From the NCBI GenBank assembly GCA_902496335.1, contig CABVAO010000078.1, positions 1-5,726 on the forward strand: DNA of 5,726 nucleotides, written 5' to 3'. The notes under the pieces were generated by a model. It was given only the letters and a program-made list of their open reading frames with translations. It ran no database searches and was not told the DNA's origin. Position 1 is the first letter of the stretch; each line of letters opens with the position of its first letter. Source of the stretch: an uncultured Collinsella sp. (lineage in GTDB: Bacteria; Actinomycetota; Coriobacteriia; Coriobacteriales; Coriobacteriaceae). The position numbers and the translations under genes were made by a program. Shown here piece after piece: positions 1 through 5,445 of this stretch.

Positions 1-60
1 CCCATCACTTCGACCTCGAGCCTCTACTCGAGCGTACGCATGTATGCAGAGATGGAATGA
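1..60 (+). CDS. Possible C-terminal end of an unidentified plus-strand gene (partial)
   Basis: The first forward frame is open from the window edge to a TGA at 58-60 and would encode a tail of 19 residues ending VRMYAEME. Third codon positions are mostly G or C, as in the neighbouring genes, which favours this frame over the third frame, open to a TAA at 82-84. The tail is too short to assign a family. If real, the gene converges with the minus-strand gene ending at 90, leaving about 29 bp between the stops. It could equally be chance, since short open frames are common in GC-rich DNA. Confidence 0.3.
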   Translation, partial: PITSTSSLYSSVRMYAEME

Positions 61-89
61 TTCTTTAATCCCCGTCCCAGAAAAATCAT

Positions 90-821
90 TTAGCGACGGG
101 CGCGGAGCTTTTCGTAGCCGTCGGCGAAGAAGGTGACCATAGCAGCGTCCGCCTCGGCGGCATCGGTATCGTCGGCGGGAACCACGCCGTGCTCGTCGCT
201 CACCAGGAACAGCGCGCCCTTAAGCTGCGCGGGAATGTCTACGCGCGTGACCGGGATGCCCTTGGTCTGGGCCAGCTGCTCGATGAGCGTCGCCGTACCG
301 CACAGAAACTCGTCCGCCGGCGCCACAAAGGCGAGCTCGCCGTTGTTGACAGCGGCGAGCAGCTCGGGCGCCACGCCGGTCTCGTCGGCTTCGGAGCGAG
401 CCTCGGCAGAACGGGCACGCAGCGCCTTGGCCGACGTGTCGGCCAGCGGCTCGTACTCGCCCACCGTCATGGCGGCATTGCCGTTGATGTCGATCACCAG
501 CATGAGCACGCCGTCGCGTGCGGTGTAATCGCCCTCGGCAAGCGACCACTCAACGTGCTGTTTAGCCCAGCTGAGCATGTTATGGGTAAGCGGCTCGCCC
601 CGCACCAGGCGCTCGGACAGTGCGCGAATGTGGCGGTTGAGCATGGGCACCTTTTTGTTGGACATGCGCCAACGGCAGACAAGCGCGGGCTTGTCGAGCG
701 TGAACTTCTCGACCGCCTCCTGATTGGCGCAAAAGTCTTCGTACGCACGCTGATCCTCGGCATTGCCAAACAGCTCGGCATCATCAATCTGGGGCATGGT
801 TGTACCTTTCGTGTTAGTCAT
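90..821 (-). CDS. Hypothetical soluble protein downstream of purH
   Basis: This gene encodes 243 residues that I do not recognise. It has no signal peptide and no membrane segment, is acidic overall, and is therefore probably cytoplasmic. Residues 103-126 (DGVLMLVIDINGNAAMTVG and following) read as paired beta strands. Residues 128-148 form an Ala/Glu/Arg-rich helix, and 172-195 (FLCGTATLIEQLAQ onward) look like an alpha/beta unit with a faint, untested resemblance to class IV aminotransferases. Two starts are possible. The ATG at 821 has GAGG five bases upstream. The ATG at 797 (Met9, MPQIDDAEL) has AAAGG seven bases upstream. A TATAAG at 830-835 could be a -10 element, which would favour the 797 start, but no good -35 accompanies it. 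The purH terminator (839-873) lies just upstream, so expression needs readthrough or its own promoter. The reading frame is intact with codon use like purH, so I am confident it is a gene but not what it does. Confidence 0.82.
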   Translation of the reverse strand: MTNTKGTTMPQIDDAELFGNAEDQRAYEDFCANQEAVEKFTLDKPALVCRWRMSNKKVPMLNRHIRALSERLVRGEPLTHNMLSWAKQHVEWSLAEGDYTARDGVLMLVIDINGNAAMTVGEYEPLADTSAKALRARSAEARSEADETGVAPELLAAVNNGELAFVAPADEFLCGTATLIEQLAQTKGIPVTRVDIPAQLKGALFLVSDEHGVVPADDTDAAEADAAMVTFFADGYEKLRARR

Positions 822-838
822 TCCGTCCTCTTATACCA

Positions 839-873
839 AAAAGACGGCCCTCCAAACGGAGCAGCCGTCTTTT
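839..873 (-). terminator. Intrinsic terminator of purH
   Basis: A perfect 10-bp inverted repeat (AAAAGACGGC at 839-848, GCCGTCTTTT at 864-873) encloses a second small stem (CTCC/GGAG, 850-853 and 858-861). Read on the minus strand it begins 30 bases after the purH stop and ends in a run of five T. This is the classic Rho-independent layout. The plus-strand reading also ends in four T, so weak bidirectional action is possible. Confidence 0.88.
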
Positions 874-902
874 GCAGAGATTATTTTGTCCCAGGGCGGA
901 AC

Positions 903-2510
903 TTAGTGACGGAAATGCCTGGCTCCGGTGAACACCATCGCGATGCCATGCTCATTGCAGGCCTGGATGCTCTCGTCATCGCGCTTGGAGCCGCCGGGCT
1001 GGATGATGCAGGTCACGCCGTGCGCGGCAAGCACGTCGACGTTGTCGCGGAACGGGAAGAATGCGTCGCTTGCGCAGGCAAAGCCGCCCTTCTCCACGCC
1101 CTCACGCTCGCAGAAGTCCTCGGCACGCTCGCAGGCCAGCAGTGCGGAGTCAACGCGGTTGGGCTGACCGGGGCCCATGCCAATGCCGGCCTTGCCCTTG
1201 GAGACCAGGATGGCGTTAGACTTGACGCCCTTGCAGACCTTCCAGGCAAACTCGAGCTCGGCCATCTCGGCGTCGGTGGGCTTGCGGTCGGTGGGGAACG
1301 TAAAGGTCGCGGGATCCTCGGTCACGTGGTCGACTTCCTGCACCAGCATGCCGCCGTCGATGGAGCGCAGCTCCACCTGGGCGCCGTGGTCCACGCCGCC
1401 GGTGGCCAGCACACGCAGGTTGGGGCGCTTGGCCATGCGCTCGAGCGCCTCGGCAGTGTAGCTCGGGGCGATGATAACCTCGACGAACTGCTTGTTCTGA
1501 TCGGCAAAGTGCTCGACCAGCTCATAGGGAACCTCGCGGTTGCAGGCAATGATGCCGCCGAAGGCGCTCTTGGGATCGCAGGCGAAGGCGCAGTCGTAAG
1601 CGGACGTAATGTCCTCGGCAACGGCGGAGCCGCAGGGGTTCTGGTGCTTGAGAATCACGCAGGCCGGCTCGTCGAACTCGCGGACCAGGTTCCAGGCGGC
1701 ATCGGCATCCAGATAGTTGTTGTAGCTGAGCGGCTTGCCCTGGATCTGCTCGGAGCCAACGAGCGGGAACTGCGAGCTCGCGGTGTTCTCGCAGCCCTCG
1801 GCAAAGCGGTAGACCGTGGCCTTCTGCTGCGGGTTCTCGCCATAGCGCAGGTCGTCGACCTTCTCCAGCGAGATCTCGAGCTTGGCAGAGGTGTCCGCCA
1901 CGTCGCTTGCCTGGGCGGCAAGCCAACGGGAGATAGCCGTGTCGTAGGCGGCGGTGGTCTGGTAGACCTTCACCTGCAGGCGACGACGGGTGGAAAGCGT
2001 GGTGCAGCCACCGGTCTCGTGCATCTCGGCCAGGACGGCATCATAGTCGGCAGGGTCGGAAATGACGGTAACGCTCGTGGCGTTCTTGGCGGCAGAGCGC
2101 AGCATGGAGGGGCCACCGATGTCGATGTGCTCGATGGCGTCCGCAAAGGTGACCTCGGGGTTGGCGACGGTCTTCTCGAACTCGTACAGGTTGACGACGA
2201 CCAGGTCGATCAGCTTAATGCCGTGCTGAGCGGCCTCCTGCATGTGCTGCTCGGAATCGCGGCGGGCCAGCAGCGCGCCGTGGACCTTGGGGTGCAGGGT
2301 CTTAACGCGGCCGTCCATCATCTCGGGATAGCCCGTGAACTCCTCGATGGGGGTTACGGGAACGCCCGCGTCCTCGATGGCACGAGCCGTGCCGCCCGTA
2401 GAGATGATCTCGACGCCAAAGTCATCGACCAGCGTCCGTGCGAAATCGACGACGCCCGTCTTATCGGTAACCGAGATCAACGCGCGTGCGATCTTCACAT
2501 CAGATCCCAT
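903..2510 (-). CDS. purH: Bifunctional AICAR formyltransferase / IMP cyclohydrolase
   Basis: This cytoplasmic enzyme catalyses the last two steps of de novo purine synthesis. It formylates AICAR with 10-formyl-tetrahydrofolate to FAICAR, then closes the ring to IMP. The 535 residues match the usual bacterial length. The N-terminal MGS-like cyclohydrolase domain (about 7-150) shows STGGTA (37-42), KTLHPKVHGALLARRD (70-85) and DIGGPSMLRSAAKN (130-143). The formyltransferase domain follows, with LRYGENPQQKA (221-231), GKPLSYNNYLDADAAW (258-273) and the catalytic Lys-His pair K288-H289 in LKHQNPCG. It also has DPKSAFGGI (312-320), GMGPGQPNRVDS (444-455) and the hallmark C-terminus IIQPGGSKRDDES ... 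MVFTGARHFRH. The start is fixed by AGGAGG at 2516-2521, five bases upstream of the ATG. No key residue is missing. The gene stands alone with its own terminator and is divergent from the acetyltransferase gene. I saw no purine riboswitch or PurR-type box upstream. Confidence 0.98.
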   Translation of the reverse strand: MGSDVKIARALISVTDKTGVVDFARTLVDDFGVEIISTGGTARAIEDAGVPVTPIEEFTGYPEMMDGRVKTLHPKVHGALLARRDSEQHMQEAAQHGIKLIDLVVVNLYEFEKTVANPEVTFADAIEHIDIGGPSMLRSAAKNATSVTVISDPADYDAVLAEMHETGGCTTLSTRRRLQVKVYQTTAAYDTAISRWLAAQASDVADTSAKLEISLEKVDDLRYGENPQQKATVYRFAEGCENTASSQFPLVGSEQIQGKPLSYNNYLDADAAWNLVREFDEPACVILKHQNPCGSAVAEDITSAYDCAFACDPKSAFGGIIACNREVPYELVEHFADQNKQFVEVIIAPSYTAEALERMAKRPNLRVLATGGVDHGAQVELRSIDGGMLVQEVDHVTEDPATFTFPTDRKPTDAEMAELEFAWKVCKGVKSNAILVSKGKAGIGMGPGQPNRVDSALLACERAEDFCEREGVEKGGFACASDAFFPFRDNVDVLAAHGVTCIIQPGGSKRDDESIQACNEHGIAMVFTGARHFRH

Positions 2511-2787
2511 GCAGTCCTCCTGTCTGGTACGCCGCCGTGCTCTGTGAGTCGGTGATACGTCGATCTGCAGCGCTCGCGCAGCGGCATTGAAAATACTGAT
2601 TTAATGTAGCGCATCGAGCGCATCGATGCACCCCGCAACGGGCGCATGTGCAGAAAAAGTTTGCGAGCGGAGGGGATGGGCACGGCACTGGGCACGGTGA
2701 GTTCATGGAACACAGGGGCACCATAATTTGATGCCAATGGCGTGGTAGAACTGTGCTCGATATGCATCCGCAAAAGAAAGAGGCACT
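2511..2787. other. Divergent purH / acetyltransferase spacer with short direct repeats
   Basis: These 277 bp must carry the promoters for both flanking genes. I could not find a convincing -35/-10 pair on either strand; CATAAT at 2722-2727 is the best lone -10 for the acetyltransferase. Two sets of short repeats are present. GCGCATCGA occurs twice in perfect tandem (2609-2617, 2618-2626) and runs into the palindrome GCATCGATGC (2620-2629). TGGGCACGG occurs at 2677-2685 and 2689-2697, with a 12-bp period. They may be regulatory or chance. No gene is supported here; short open frames entering it from purH are shadow frames. Confidence 0.55.
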
Positions 2788-3429
2788 ATGGTCTCGCGGG
2801 TTCTTTACCGACCGTTTGATACCGAAGACTTCGACGCCATCGCGCTGATTCTGCGGCAACTTTGGCATAACAATTCGGATAACGATGAATACAACCGCCT
2901 TGAAGCCGCATGCGACCTCGCCTATTGCCTTTCGTCATCGACGTTTTCGCAGGTAGCGGTGATTGACGGCGAGGCGCGCGGCATTGCACTTGCACGAGCA
3001 GGACAGAACTCCGGCGTCACTATCAACGAGCATTGGATGGATACCGAACGCGCGCTGCTATCGCAGATGCGTGAGCTGGAGCCTGATGCCTGCGCCGAGT
3101 ATCTCTCGTTTGTGCGCGCAACCATCCGAACCAACAACCGCCTGCTCGAGAGCAGCCCGTTGCCGCACGACAACGAGGTCACGCTGCTTGCCGTGGATCG
3201 CGATGTCCATGGCCTGGGCGTTGGCACGGTTCTGCTCGATGCCGCGGTCTCGCACCTGTCCTCGCTTGGAGCGACGAGGGCGCACCTGTACACCGACTCC
3301 AACTGCTCGTGGAAGTTCTACGAGCTGCACGGCTTTAAGCGCACGGCCACGCACCGCGCCAACCGCGAAGAGCGCCGTCACGACATGCCGCGCGAAAGCT
3401 TCCTCTACGAACTCGACCTAACAGCCTAA
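2788..3429 (+). CDS. GNAT-family N-acetyltransferase
   Basis: This is a 213-residue soluble protein of the GCN5-related acetyltransferase fold, which moves an acetyl group from acetyl-CoA to an amine. The substrate cannot be read from the sequence. The diagnostic acetyl-CoA region is at 131-185. It comprises strand beta-4 (VTLLAVDRD), the pyrophosphate-binding loop HGLGVG (141-146), helix alpha-3 (TVLLDAAVSHLSSLG), strand beta-5 (RAHLYTDS) and WKFYELHGFKR (175-185), where Y178 sits at the usual general-acid position. The loop follows the R/Q-x-x-G-x-G pattern, but with His141 in the first position. The N-terminal half (1-130) is longer than in a minimal GNAT domain, with an acidic helical insert at about 80-110, and probably shapes the substrate site. 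The start has AAAGAGG (2777-2783) four bases upstream. The gene is divergent from purH and appears to be a single transcription unit. Confidence 0.88.
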   Translation: MVSRVLYRPFDTEDFDAIALILRQLWHNNSDNDEYNRLEAACDLAYCLSSSTFSQVAVIDGEARGIALARAGQNSGVTINEHWMDTERALLSQMRELEPDACAEYLSFVRATIRTNNRLLESSPLPHDNEVTLLAVDRDVHGLGVGTVLLDAAVSHLSSLGATRAHLYTDSNCSWKFYELHGFKRTATHRANREERRHDMPRESFLYELDLTA

Positions 3430-3435
3430 ACCCGG

Positions 3436-3530
3436 CAGTTAGGGACATTCCTTTTATGCCGGCACCCCGGGACACTCCTTACCTAGTCGTTGGGGACGTT
3501 CTTAAATGACTAGTCGTTGGGGACAGTCTT
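3436..3530 (+). repeat. Four-unit GGGAC-type repeat cluster (REP-like)
   Basis: Four related units each contain GGGAC followed by two variable bases and TC(C)TT. The GGGAC cores start at 3442, 3469, 3493 and 3520, spacings of 27, 24 and 27 bp. The last two units share a perfect 15-bp direct repeat, CTAGTCGTTGGGGAC (3483-3497 and 3510-3524), and the palindrome GACTAGTC lies between them (3508-3515). The first unit sits inside a 6-bp inverted repeat (CCGGCA 3432-3437, TGCCGG 3457-3462). The cluster begins just after the acetyltransferase stop. It looks like a dispersed intergenic repeat of the REP type, but no REP-associated transposase gene is in the window. Confidence 0.7.
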
Positions 3531-3586
3531 GAGCAAAACGACCGACGAAGCCCTTTTTGAGGTCGCTATATAGGGGTTCGCAAATA

Positions 3587-3624
3587 GCTGTGGTCAAAAA
3601 ACATCAAATATGAGTACTGTTACC
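3587..3624 (+). repeat. Outer inverted repeat, left copy
   Basis: This copy matches the reverse complement of 5298-5335 at 32 of 38 positions, including a perfect 17-bp core CAAATATGAGTACTGTT (3605-3621 and 5301-5317) and a shared run of six A. Weaker similarity extends outward, since TTCGCA lies 4 and 6 bp outside the two copies. The repeat lies outside the IS target duplication, so it predates the IS insertion and is not part of it. Confidence 0.85.
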
Positions 3625-3713
3625 TTTTTAGTAGCAGCGCAATTCGGCTTTTTCGGGTCTCTTAGACGTCTCGACGCGTTGGATGAACTAACGTATCTCC
3701 CCAAATGTACAAT

Positions 3714-3752
3714 AAAATGGACTCCTAATGAGAAATAATCTCGTTAGGAGTC
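3714..3752. terminator. Stem-loop interrupted by the IS; likely ancestral intrinsic terminator
   Basis: A 14-bp stem remains at 3720-3733 and 3739-3752 with loop AATAA (3734-3738). Joining 3752 to 5267 (IS and one target copy removed) extends it to 20 bp, from 3714 through 5272, followed by a run of five T (5269-5273). This is an intrinsic terminator shape for the plus strand. In plus-strand RNA the only non-canonical pair is a U-G wobble (3729/3743); in minus-strand RNA it is an A-C mismatch. The insertion removed the plus-strand T-run. The minus-strand reading still ends CCATTTTATTG, so the hairpin may now end transposase transcripts leaving the IS. Confidence 0.72.
3745..3752. repeat. Target site duplication, left copy (TAGGAGTC)
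   Basis: The eight bases directly outside the left IS end are identical to those directly outside the right end. Eight or nine bp is the usual duplication length for the IS256 family. The copy belongs to the 3' arm of the target hairpin. Confidence 0.93.
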
Positions 3753-3780
3753 GGTGGCGCGCGCAGACGTGGTGTAAGAG
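3753..3780 (+). repeat. IS terminal inverted repeat, left (IRL)
   Basis: This 28-bp end pairs with 5231-5258 at 24 of 28 positions, with mismatches at positions 4, 11, 12 and 16 counted from the outer edge. It lies downstream of the transposase stop. Confidence 0.92.
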
Positions 3781-3812
3781 CGTCCCGAGGTCCGTCGCTG
3801 CAAGTCCCGATG

Positions 3813-5147
3813 TTACTCCTTCTTGAGACCGCGCCTCTCGACTATCTCGTCCACTATCTCCCTGGCGCGCCGCCCGAGCGCGCGGCGCCTCCCCTCTGTC
3901 GGGGCCGGCCTGTCCGCGGGCTCGGCGAAGCCCTCGGCGGCCGAGGCCTCGGAGAACACGCGCTGCTGGGACCACTGTCCCTCGGTCTCCATGAGGCTCG
4001 CGCACGTCAGGCGCAGCATCGACTCCCTCGAGGGGAAGGACTGCACGACCCTGTAGCGGCGCTTGATCTCGCGGTTGGCGCGCTCCTGGACGTTGTTGGT
4101 GCGGAGCTTGGCCCAGTGCGCCCTGGGGAAGGCCGTGAACGCCAGCGCGGAGTCCTCGGCCTGCTCGAAGACCTCGCCGGCCCTGGCGGACACCGACGCC
4201 ACCCAGGGCGCCGCCTCGGCCCACACGCAGCGCGCGAGGTCGGGGTCGTCCTGGTAGACCGCGGCGTGCACGAGGTCCCTGACGGCCGCCTTGGAGTCCT
4301 CGGGCCTGCCCGAGCAGGCGCTCTGGAGGTTGCGCTGCAGGTGCGTCACGCAGCGCTGCCAGGCGCAGCCCTGGAACAGGCGCGAGACGGCGGCCACGAG
4401 CCCGGCGTGGCTGTCGGAGACCACGAGGCGAACGCCGGCCAGCCCGCGCTCGCGCAGCCCGCCGAGGAATGCCGCCCAGGAGTCCTCGCTCTCGGTGTCG
4501 ACCACGTCGCAGCCCAGGAAGTGCTTGCGCCCGTCGGCGCCCAGCCCGATCGCGGTCACGACGCCCTGCGAGACGACCGACGAGCCGACCCTGCAGCTCA
4601 TGTAGGTAGCGTCGAGCCACAGGTAGCAGCACGGCGTGCCCGACAGGTCGCGGCGGCGGAACTCCGCCACCTCGGCGTCGAGGTCGGAGCAGAGGCTCGA
4701 GACCTCCGAGCTCGACAGCGAGGATATGCCCAGCTTGGACGCCACGCGCTCGACCTTGCGGGTGGACACGCCGCATACGTACATCTCCTGCACGATGGCG
4801 GCCACCGAGGTGTCGACGCGCGACCATCGCGCGAGCATGCCCTCGGGGTAGTAGGTGCCGTGCCTGAGCTTGGGTATCTCGAGCTCCACGTCGCCCACGG
4901 CGGTCTTGAGCGACCTGGGGCGGTAGCCGTTGCGGCTGTTCTCCCTGCCGTCGCTGCGCTCGTTGCGGCTCGCGCCGCACATCTGCTGGGCCTCGGAGTC
5001 CATCAGCGCGTTCATCACGCTGCCCAGCACCCTGCACGCGAACTCGCGCGCGTCGCCGCACTCCTGCCAAAGCCTCGCCGCCTCGAGGGCCTCGTCGCGG
5101 CCGAGGCGCAGTACACTCTCTTCTTGGGGCATCGCCTTTCCTTCCAT
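3813..5147 (-). CDS. IS256-family (Mutator-type) DDE transposase
   Basis: This 444-residue transposase cuts and joins the ends of its IS. The catalytic acidic triad is readable: D179 in YLWLDATY, D245 in LVVSDSHAGL and E355 in RTNNVQERANREIKRR. The family's C-x2-H signature lies between the second D and the E (C266-VT-H269 in WQRCVTHLQRNL). The N-terminal part has the typical RNGYRPRSLKT segment (72-82), which leads into the end-binding region and EMYVCGVSTRKVERV (121-135). The C-terminus is basic (RRRALGRRARE). Length is normal, and no frameshift or stop interrupts it. The start at 5147 has AGGTGA three bases upstream; Met6 (5132), with AAGG-type sites upstream, is an alternative. The gene fills most of the IS, ends 60 bp from its left end, and has its own promoter. 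It appears functional. Confidence 0.96.
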   Translation of the reverse strand: MEGKAMPQEESVLRLGRDEALEAARLWQECGDAREFACRVLGSVMNALMDSEAQQMCGASRNERSDGRENSRNGYRPRSLKTAVGDVELEIPKLRHGTYYPEGMLARWSRVDTSVAAIVQEMYVCGVSTRKVERVASKLGISSLSSSEVSSLCSDLDAEVAEFRRRDLSGTPCCYLWLDATYMSCRVGSSVVSQGVVTAIGLGADGRKHFLGCDVVDTESEDSWAAFLGGLRERGLAGVRLVVSDSHAGLVAAVSRLFQGCAWQRCVTHLQRNLQSACSGRPEDSKAAVRDLVHAAVYQDDPDLARCVWAEAAPWVASVSARAGEVFEQAEDSALAFTAFPRAHWAKLRTNNVQERANREIKRRYRVVQSFPSRESMLRLTCASLMETEGQWSQQRVFSEASAAEGFAEPADRPAPTEGRRRALGRRAREIVDEIVERRGLKKE

Positions 5148-5174
5148 TCGTCACCTTCATTACTCCAACGACGA

Positions 5175-5202
5175 ATTCTAGGCGGTGTCCCCTCCCTTTC
5201 AA
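5175..5202 (-). promoter_or_regulatory. Transposase promoter (-35 TTGAAA, 16 bp, -10 TAGAAT)
   Basis: Reading the minus strand, TTGAAA (5197-5202) and TAGAAT (5175-5180) each match the sigma-70 consensus at five of six bases, with a 16-bp spacer. The predicted start near 5168 gives a leader of about 20 bases before the transposase ATG at 5147. The -35 lies inside the palindrome CCCTTTC-AA-GAAAGGG (5194-5209). Confidence 0.7.
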
Positions 5203-5233
5203 GAAAGGGCGGAGGCGGGGCATTCCCCGCCTC
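5194..5233. repeat. Two adjacent hairpins just inside the right IS end
   Basis: The first hairpin is a 7-bp stem with a 2-base loop (CCCTTTC 5194-5200, GAAAGGG 5203-5209) and overlaps the transposase -35. The second is a perfect 9-bp stem with a 4-base loop (GAGGCGGGG 5212-5220, CCCCGCCTC 5225-5233) and overlaps the inner 3 bp of the terminal repeat. Structures upstream of transposase genes are known in several IS families to limit expression driven from outside promoters. That role is inferred here. Confidence 0.65.
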
Positions 5234-5258
5234 TTACACCACATCTCTGCGCGCTACC
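5231..5258 (-). repeat. IS terminal inverted repeat, right (IRR)
   Basis: This is the inverted partner of 3753-3780. It lies upstream of the transposase promoter, at the end of the element from which transcription enters the gene. Confidence 0.92.
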
Positions 5259-5266
5259 TAGGAGTC
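5259..5266. repeat. Target site duplication, right copy (TAGGAGTC)
   Basis: Identical to 3745-3752. It is followed by CCATTTTTAG, which continues the 3' arm and T-run of the hairpin split by the insertion. Confidence 0.93.
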
Positions 5267-5297
5267 CATTTTTAGTACAAACAAATGTGACAATCTA

Positions 5298-5335
5298 GGC
5301 AACAGTACTCATATTTGGCATTTTTTGCCCACTGC
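5298..5335 (-). repeat. Outer inverted repeat, right copy
   Basis: This is the inverted partner of 3587-3624. On the minus strand it reads GCAGTGGGCAAAAAA, then TGC, then the shared 17-bp core and GCC. It can fold locally through GGC/GCC around the A-run. It lies between the terminator of the right-hand gene and the IS, facing the left copy. Confidence 0.85.
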
Positions 5336-5383
5336 CCCTTGTGCGAAGGTCCGCAGCGGAAAGCATGGCCCGTTTCGATGCAC

Positions 5384-5431
5384 AAAAATGGGATGGATCT
5401 TCCCTGGCAACCGCCCAGAAAGATCCACCCC
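5384..5431 (-). terminator. Intrinsic terminator of the right-edge gene
   Basis: On the minus strand, two 19-base arms (5413-5431 and 5390-5408) pair around the four-base loop GGTT (5409-5412). The pairing has three G-U wobbles and one mismatch and is followed by ATTTTT (5384-5389). It begins 15 bases after the stop at 5446-5448. This is a strong Rho-independent terminator, so the gene does not depend on the hairpin disrupted by the IS. Confidence 0.87.
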
Positions 5432-5445
5432 AAAGCAAGCGCTCG

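Larger units (their letters stand above)
3430..3752. other. Gene-free region left of the insertion sequence
   Basis: No credible coding frame exists here. Base composition is visibly more AT-rich than the genes on either side, in contrast to the GC-rich IS. In order it holds the GGGAC repeat cluster, a stretch with TATATA at 3567-3572 but no matching -35 on either strand, the left copy of an outer inverted repeat, the palindrome AGACGTCT (3664-3671), and the hairpin that the IS entered. Confidence 0.6.
3753..5258 (-). mobile_element. Complete IS256-family insertion sequence (1506 bp)
   Basis: The element begins GGTGGCGCGC and ends GCGCGCTACC. Its terminal inverted repeats are 28 bp (3753-3780 and 5231-5258) and match at 24 positions; the innermost 12 (GTGGTGTAAGAG) are perfect. 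It is flanked by the 8-bp duplication TAGGAGTC and carries one intact transposase gene. Size, ends, duplication length and transposase type all agree with IS256 (Mutator-like). The perfect duplication and intact gene suggest a fairly recent, possibly still mobile insertion. The inside is clearly more GC-rich than the surrounding intergenic DNA. Confidence 0.95.

Noticed and set aside
56..90. Inverted repeat AATGATT/AATCATT as a terminator for the gene ending at 90
   Set aside because: The stem is only 7 AT-rich base pairs with a loop of about 21 bases and no clean T-run. A competing GACGGG/CCCGTC pairing is equally weak.
189..2555. A 788-codon plus-strand open frame running antisense through the hypothetical gene and purH
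   Set aside because: It crosses two well-supported minus-strand genes and the terminator between them. Its product is rich in Val, Leu, Gly, Ala and His without domain motifs, as expected for the antisense shadow of GC-rich codons. It is a likely trap for automatic annotation.
2702..2757. Sigma-70 promoter for the acetyltransferase using CATAAT or TTGATG
   Set aside because: CATAAT (2722-2727) lacks a -35 at 16-18 bp, and TTGATG (2728-2733) lacks a -10 at the right distance, so no pair could be supported.
3539..3565. CGACC/GGTCG hairpin with a T-run on the minus strand
   Set aside because: The stem has only five pairs and a long loop, and no minus-strand gene lies upstream that would need it.
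3688..5244. A 518-codon minus-strand open frame overlapping the transposase
   Set aside because: It crosses the left IS boundary and overlaps the transposase in another frame. Its product is extremely Arg/Gly/Ala-rich and lacks motifs.
3810..5261. A 483-codon plus-strand open frame antisense to the transposase
   Set aside because: It is a shadow of the GC-rich transposase gene; it crosses the IS end and shows no recognisable domain.
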